DNA from: Bacillota bacterium
GTDB taxonomy: Bacteria; Bacillota; Clostridia; Christensenellales; Aristaeellaceae
Reading direction: 5' to 3'
NCBI GenBank assembly: GCA_019137115.1
Contig: JAGVSV010000228.1
Span: forward strand, 1 to 20,901
DNA length: 20,901 nt
A program made the translations under genes and the position numbers. Below, piece after piece: positions 20,455-20,901 of this stretch (positions are counted from its first letter, which is position 1; every line of letters begins with the position of its first letter). A model generated the notes under the pieces. The model was not told where the DNA came from. It saw only the letters and a program-made list of their open reading frames with translations, and searched no databases.

Positions 20455-20901
20455 CTATTCGTTGTTGTTGCGGTCGCCCAGAAACCGGCGGCCGTGCTGG
20501 GGGGCGGCCGGAAGGTTCGCCTTTCTTTTATTCCCTATGTAGAGGTCCACGCCCAGGTTGATCGCCTCGCCCGCGCCGATCATCAACAGCGGCACGGTCT
20601 TGAGCACCTGCCAGAGCCCGCCCAGGAAAAACACCTTGGCCTGCACGTTCAGCACGGCAAAAAGAATGCACAGGGGAATGATCACAACCGCGCTGCGGCG
20701 CCGGTTGCGCAGCAGCAGCGCCACCACGCCGATCAGCGCGCAGCCCAGAAGCACCAGCGGCACGCTTAGCACGTCGATGAACCGGTGCTTGAACAGCACA
20801 TTCCACAGGCTCACGTTGTGTTCCCCGGCCATGGACATAACGGTATACCCCGCGCGCTGGATCGTGTCCCAGCGCACGGACAGCTCATACCCCGCCCAGA
20901 C
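20455..20901 (-). CDS. Unrecognised membrane protein (N-terminus cut by window edge)
   Basis: The minus-strand frame is open from the right edge to TAG at 20455-20457, giving 148 visible residues; the GTG at 20877 is in frame but is probably internal because the frame continues upstream (WAGYELSVRWD). It contains a hydrophobic helix (FIDVLSVPLVLLGCALIGVVALLL), a basic loop RNRRR, a second hydrophobic region VVIIPLCILFAVLNVQ, and a third (VLKTVPLLMIGAGEAINLGVDLY), ending in a basic, asparagine-rich tail. By the positive-inside rule the RNRRR loop and the tail are cytoplasmic. I do not recognise a family. It converges on the acetyltransferase gene with nine bases between stops and no visible terminator. 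Confidence 0.75.
   Translation of the reverse strand, partial: VWAGYELSVRWDTIQRAGYTVMSMAGEHNVSLWNVLFKHRFIDVLSVPLVLLGCALIGVVALLLRNRRRSAVVIIPLCILFAVLNVQAKVFFLGGLWQVLKTVPLLMIGAGEAINLGVDLYIGNKRKANLPAAPQHGRRFLGDRNNNE

Noticed and set aside
1..20901. Mobile element, phage, toxin-antitoxin or CRISPR content
   Set aside because: I found no transposase, integrase or recombinase motif, no terminal inverted or direct repeats around genes, no regularly spaced repeats and no small paired-gene unit. Base composition is even apart from short promoter patches.

Overview
This is a GC-rich bacterial window with tightly packed genes, strong AGGAGG-type ribosome binding sites and a mix of ATG, GTG and TTG starts. 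A TRAP-TAXI transporter, LplB/YtcP-type sugar permeases, a Bacillus YdaE-type D-lyxose isomerase and a transcription-terminating cobalamin riboswitch point to a Firmicute, most likely a high-GC Clostridia lineage (possibly Christensenellales). The placement is an inference from gene families and style; no rRNA or other marker is present. I see no tRNA, rRNA, CRISPR array, insertion sequence or phage gene.

Layout. (1) 1-2013: glutamate racemase murI (minus, cut by the left edge), divergent from a membrane-bound diguanylate cyclase. (2) 2055-5356: a TRAP-TAXI operon with a near-consensus promoter, a secreted binding protein, an internal terminator, a fused DctQM permease and a shared bidirectional terminator. 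(3) 5371-6613, minus: a lone BtuF-like corrinoid-binding protein behind a complete cobalamin riboswitch with its own promoter and terminator. (4) 6627-9775: a cytoplasmic class 3 lipase-like protein (minus), divergent from an exported ComEC-like metallo-beta-lactamase-fold protein, which is followed by a ThuA-domain protein. (5) 9833-17199: a carbohydrate block with a sulfatase, an ABC sugar importer (two permeases and a binding protein, no ATPase) and, on the minus strand, a D-lyxose isomerase translationally coupled to a second sulfatase. (6) 17227-20445: an apparent three-gene operon with a secreted CHAP/peptidoglycan-binding hydrolase, a strongly divergent GMP-synthase paralogue and a two-part GNAT acetyltransferase. 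(7) 20455-20901: the C-terminal part of an unrecognised membrane protein (minus).

How the genes may work together. Both sulfatases lack signal peptides, so region 5 reads as a route in which sulfated sugars are imported intact, desulfated in the cytoplasm and the pentose or hexose isomerised. No glycoside hydrolase lies in the window, and the ATPase must come from elsewhere, as is common for this importer class.

Most unusual item. The GMP-synthase-like protein at 18217-19611 has lost the glutaminase Cys and His and also the usual XMP-site motifs, while keeping a near-canonical ATP-pyrophosphatase P-loop. It is probably not a GMP synthase, and it is the best candidate here for undescribed chemistry. 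All exported proteins in the window, including three transporter binding proteins, have signal peptidase I-type signals with no lipobox, which is unusual for monoderm binding proteins.
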